Positions 60,601 to 64,000 of a stretch of 64,000 nt of DNA are shown piece by piece (position 1 is the stretch's first letter; each line of letters begins with the position of its first letter). Source of the DNA: Nipponacmea schrenckii (Eukaryota; Mollusca; Gastropoda; Lottiidae). Made by a program: the position numbers and the translations under genes. Where the stretch lies: assembly GCA_030562195.1 (NCBI GenBank), contig JAUJPP010000007.1, forward strand, positions 19,837,769-19,901,768, given 5' to 3'. The notes below the pieces were generated by a model. The model was not told where the DNA came from. It made no database searches and saw only the letters and a list, made by a program, of their open reading frames with translations.

Positions 60601-63600
60601 TCTTGAAGGTTGAGTCAGAATAATAATTTTATCGACCACTTAAGTCTTTAATTATATGTTAAAGAACTTTATCGAGATAAATGTTTCTTCTCAGGTTATC
60701 CTTTAAGGCTCATAATGGTAGCTTATTTAATTCCTTGAATAGGAGTTTCAAATATTTAATAGTAGACGTATTTGAACTGTATATAGGTATGTGGTTGAAA
60801 ACTTGCTTGAACTCTCTGTGATGGAAGTCTTTTTACAGTAGTTTTATCCATATTTCAGAATCAGCATTAAACATATTGAATCTAAGTGCTTAGTCTAAAT
60901 ATAGATCATTGACAAACTATGCATTTACAAAAATATGAGAGACCAAGTCATTCTATAACTCTGAACTAGTTTAAAGCCAATAATAAAATTCACCGTAACA
61001 TAATCTGTTAAATTGGATTTTCTATCAAAAAATTAAAGTGTATTATAGTATAGGCTATATATTTCCTGAGATGATTTATTCAGGTCGTAGCTTAATGGTT
61101 TCAAACAATAAAAATGCTGTTTTTCATGATAAAAGCCATCATAGCTTATCATAACCATAATTACAGTAGTTACTCATCTTGAATGTGATTATGAACCAGC
61201 TGATTTAATGATTTTCCATCTCCACAATATCAAGTTATTCAGGTATAAATGCGGAATGCTGCGATGTCATTGGATTTCTCGCCAACGAAAGCAGCAGAAA
61301 GCTCAGGAAGAATGTAGCTTAGTTAGAGGGGGGGAAACTACTATCTCGTAGTTCCGGGAAAGCACGGGCCTAGGAATCAGACCTAATTTTTTATTTCCTC
61401 GCACCGATCGGCATTCGAACCCACGGCACCTAGTCGCCTAGCAGACGACAGTCCAACTCGCTAACCACTGAGCCATTCACCACCCTGAACCCCCATGATG
61501 CAAGACAAGTGGCTATTTAAGTCAAGGTATAAAGCGGAGCTCGTTCACTTTCATGACCTCTATGCCCAATTACCATCACACTATTAATAGAAGGTGGATT
61601 TCTTAGGAAATTGGCTTACCAGATAGGTGAGATAAGATATGGTTGGTAAACTCTGCTTCACTACCAATTTAAAGGCCACTGCCGTAAGAAATAATGTAAT
61701 AGTCACTGACATTCTGTCAGCATTAAAAGGATCAATAGGTAAAGTGGAAAAAGTCAGAGCTAATATCAGCAACTGAAAAAAGGAAGATACAACCCAATTA
61801 AAATACGATATATGAAGAAGCAGGCAATATTTATTTATTAATTTGGCTTATTGAATCGTTGTAGATGACAGGTAATGTTTTAAATGAGATCTATTGAATA
61901 CATCATTGAATTATGGCAATCCATTATTTTTCTCATAGAAGTCAATGAAGACAATTATGGATATGTTTTTTCTATCCGTGAAATATCTAACAAAAAAGGT
62001 TTTTTAGAGGATTATGTTCGCCCTATTTTTACAAGTTAATAAAGCTAATTTCAATTTCCTGAGTTTAAATGGGATTCTATAAGCTGTTGAGAATGGCGAC
62101 TTGATTCTGCCAAATTAAACAAATTTGAGGCACCCTAAAATCGCGCACAGGCGAAACTAATGTCGATTTAAAATGCATTGATATAGAATAAATTGACAAA
62201 TGAAACCGACTTGTTCAAAATGTCATTTGACACATTTAAATATAGAAACCCTTTAGGCCATCACTTATGGCGGGGGAAAGCGGCAAGAACCTAATGCTAT
62301 GTAGAAATGTCTAATTCAAAACACAAATGTAACATAATGCAATACATAATACCTAAAACGTCTAATGCAAAAGACAAAATACATGAAACTTCTTATACAT
62401 AATACCTCATACGTCTAATGCAAAAAAAAACCAAAGTACAAGAAACCTCTATTACATAATACATATAACCACTAATGCACAATTGATTTTACAACCTATA
62501 ACATCTACCATAGCATTAGATGACATATCTACTTATCATTAACTATATATCTTTTGTAATATCTTTATTTAGGTCAATGTCAAGGTCGAAATATTGACAT
62601 TTCTACATAGCATTAGGTTCTTGTCGCTCCCCCCCCCCCATAATCACTAAAACATTATTTTATTTAAGGACAATAATTACATTAAAAAAAGTAACAAAAA
62701 TGACTAGGTCAAAAACCTTGGGACTGTCGCTTTAACAAACGATAGGTGGTTGACCATCATAGTGTCGGGCTTAATTAAATTTCCAGCTACTGAAAATGTC
62801 ACATTTAACATTATGTTTGATTATTGATCTAACTCATATTTACTTTACATAGATCAGAAATGCAGTCTACTAACAACTATTATTATAAGAAATGGAATTT
62901 GATTTCTCTTTCCTTTTAGAGTAAAGAGAGGTCGGGATGTCAAGCTTTGATTTTCATTTCACATCACTTATCTAGATTTCCTGGTAATTTCAATCTCAAA
63001 AAGTAAATTGGTTTGTGTGATTTCATTTCCTCCTCAGTCATTCTTGATATAAGTAAATTGCCCTTTATTTCTGTCTGGAGCAATCTGTTCAAAGGTATAA
63101 AAACTTGGACTACCAGACACTTTAAATCAAAATCTTTAATTGGTTACATCCATTAATTCGAGACAATTTGACAGACAATTGCTTTCTTTCAAAATGAGGG
63201 AAAGCGTTATCTATATATAGGCTTAGTAGGATACTGGATAAGGTTCGTCTTTAATTATATGTACGGCTTTAACTTGTATCTAATTATAATCATAAATACG
63301 ACAATATAGATACCGGTTCACGTACTTTAATTTATCAACTCTATGACTAAAAACAATTTTGCTAACCTTCTGGAAAGGGATATAGTTTTTAAGTTGATTA
63401 TCTGTTCGCCATGTCATATGATAGACTTCTTTTTCAGTTTTTTTTTTGCATTACGTCGTTTGGCTCCAGAAGCAACACGTATATCTTCAGAAAAATCAAT
63501 TTTTTAACTGCAATTTTAATGGATTTAAAACGTACTTTGATAATTTTTTGTAGAAGAAATGTAGAAGAACGAAACATACCACAATGAAGACAATGTTCCA

Positions 63601-63834
63601 CATAAAGTATCCAATCTTTCTCTTGACTCGGCATTGGACAAATAAAATTGGGTGAATGGTGGAACTAACATATTCTTGGGTTGTTAGATCTCGGAATGTT
63701 TCTACATGTTGATAAATGCTCCATTCTTGAGCATCTTGGAAGGCCTTTGTATTCACTGTACAGAGAACATGTTGATCTTCGACTAAAACAACTTCATCAG
63801 CCGACCTTTCAGTAGATAACTGAATTGTTAAATC
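57635..63834 (-). CDS. Pentameric ligand-gated ion channel, C-terminal part (5' end outside window)
   Basis: Four minus-strand exons, all phase 0: 63834..63580 (85 codons), 61772..61620 (51), 60177..59992 (62), 57730..57635 (31 plus TGA). The first ends the extracellular domain and enters TM1 (RKIGYFMWNIVFIV). The second has the end of TM1, the linker and TM2 (RMSVTITLFLTAVAFKLVV) with the TM2-TM3 loop KQSLPTISYLTYL. The third has TM3 (YVLATLVFLGLQIAENSVMA), a short cytoplasmic loop and TM4 (SLAIILLLFHLMFVIHIYLT). The last is a cytosolic tail. The loop SLPTISYLT is typical of invertebrate and ancestral-type channels of this superfamily rather than the classical nicotinic or GABA groups (inference). 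Ligand and ion selectivity cannot be read here, and the Cys-loop itself lies in missing exons. Confidence 0.82.
57731..59991 (-). other. Large intron of the channel gene
   Basis: 2.3 kb between the TM4 exon and the tail exon. AT-rich; no further exon or repeat recognised. Confidence 0.4.
61210..61495 (-). mobile_element. tRNA-derived SINE in an intron of the channel gene
   Basis: On the minus strand a tRNA-like head holds a pol III A box TGGCTCAGTGG (61475-61465) and a B box GGTTCGAATGCC (61421-61410), separated by 43 bases. A tRNA-unrelated body of about 190 bases follows toward 61210. The region is clearly more GC-rich than its surroundings. The outer ends are approximate, and the SINE family was not identified. 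Confidence 0.75.
62266..62643. mobile_element. Foldback element with arms of about 45 bp
   Basis: The arms contain AAGAACCTAATGCTATGTAG AAATGTC (left, to 62311) and its inverse GACATTTCTACATAGCATTAGG (right, from 62596), ending in a G-run on the left and a run of C (62630-62639) on the right. The interior holds tandem copies of a unit with ACATAATACCT and CGTCTAATGCAAAA. No coding capacity; it lies in an intron of the channel gene. Confidence 0.65.
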
Positions 63835-63889
63835 CTGAAAATGGACAAGTTTCATGACCTTGCCATAACGCATTTCTCAGATATATGAA

Positions 63890-63925
63890 CAAGTAGTTGT
63901 CTAGCAAGATACGCCCACATTTAAA
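63890..63925 (-). repeat. Right end of the CGCCCAC repeat element, minus orientation
   Basis: AGTTGTCTAGCAAGATACGCCCACATTTAAATATAT is the reverse complement of the right end of the element at 6257-7545 (TATTTTAAAGTGGGCG / TATCTTGCTAGGCAACCACT). The rest would lie at higher coordinates, or only this end remains. Confidence 0.6.
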
Positions 63926-64000
63926 TATATTATCTGCCGGAAAAACGTCAAATTCGAACTTGACCGCCGTCTTATCAATTTAACGCCGTCTAACAACAAG

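Overview
The window is AT-rich, intron-dense animal nuclear DNA. Short exons with GT-AG introns, clear metazoan genes (PSMD4, RCCD1, POLN, a Munc13-like protein, a pentameric ligand-gated channel) and repeats that resemble the 'pearl'-type elements of bivalves (tandem core of about 160 bp between fixed ends) suggest a marine lophotrochozoan, most likely a mollusc. The species cannot be fixed from the sequence alone.

Layout. 0.4-9.3 kb (+): a transcription-factor gene with two shared 5' exons and four possible last exons. Three of these encode a trio of zinc fingers and one encodes a homeodomain. All four accept the same phase-1 splice, so one N-terminus can be joined to four different DNA-binding domains. 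A composite tandem-repeat element (6.3-7.5 kb) sits in the gene. 10.5-10.8 kb: an orphan possible 3' exon. 10.9-14.3 kb (-): PSMD4/Rpn10, 11 exons. 14.8-18.0 kb (+): RCCD1, 6 exons, divergent from PSMD4 across a 517-bp shared promoter region. 18.8-27.2 kb (+): POLN (DNA polymerase nu), 21 exons. 27.2-31.1 kb: intergenic with one repeat copy. 31.1-48.2 kb (+): a 30-exon Munc13-like MUN-domain gene without visible C2 domains, with one apparent single-base frameshift. 48.2-52.0 kb: repeats and a degenerate minisatellite. 51.98-56.24 kb (+): a full-length but broken Ty3/gypsy LTR retrotransposon with almost identical LTRs. 57.6-63.8 kb (-): the 3' half of a pentameric ligand-gated ion channel gene, which runs off the right edge and carries a SINE and a foldback element in its introns.

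The genes are not an operon. PSMD4 (proteasome ubiquitin receptor) and RCCD1 (chromatin and mitosis factor) share a promoter region but probably not a pathway. POLN is a translesion/crosslink-repair polymerase. The Munc13-like protein and the channel would act at membranes.

The most unusual item is the domain-swapping transcription-factor gene. It is built like the Drosophila lola/broad loci (common 5' exons, alternative zinc-finger 3' exons), but the visible N-terminus is not an obvious BTB domain and one alternative encodes a homeodomain. All four joins were checked by hand: each keeps frame and each gives a total length divisible by three (406, 417, 393 and 368 aa). RNA evidence is still needed.
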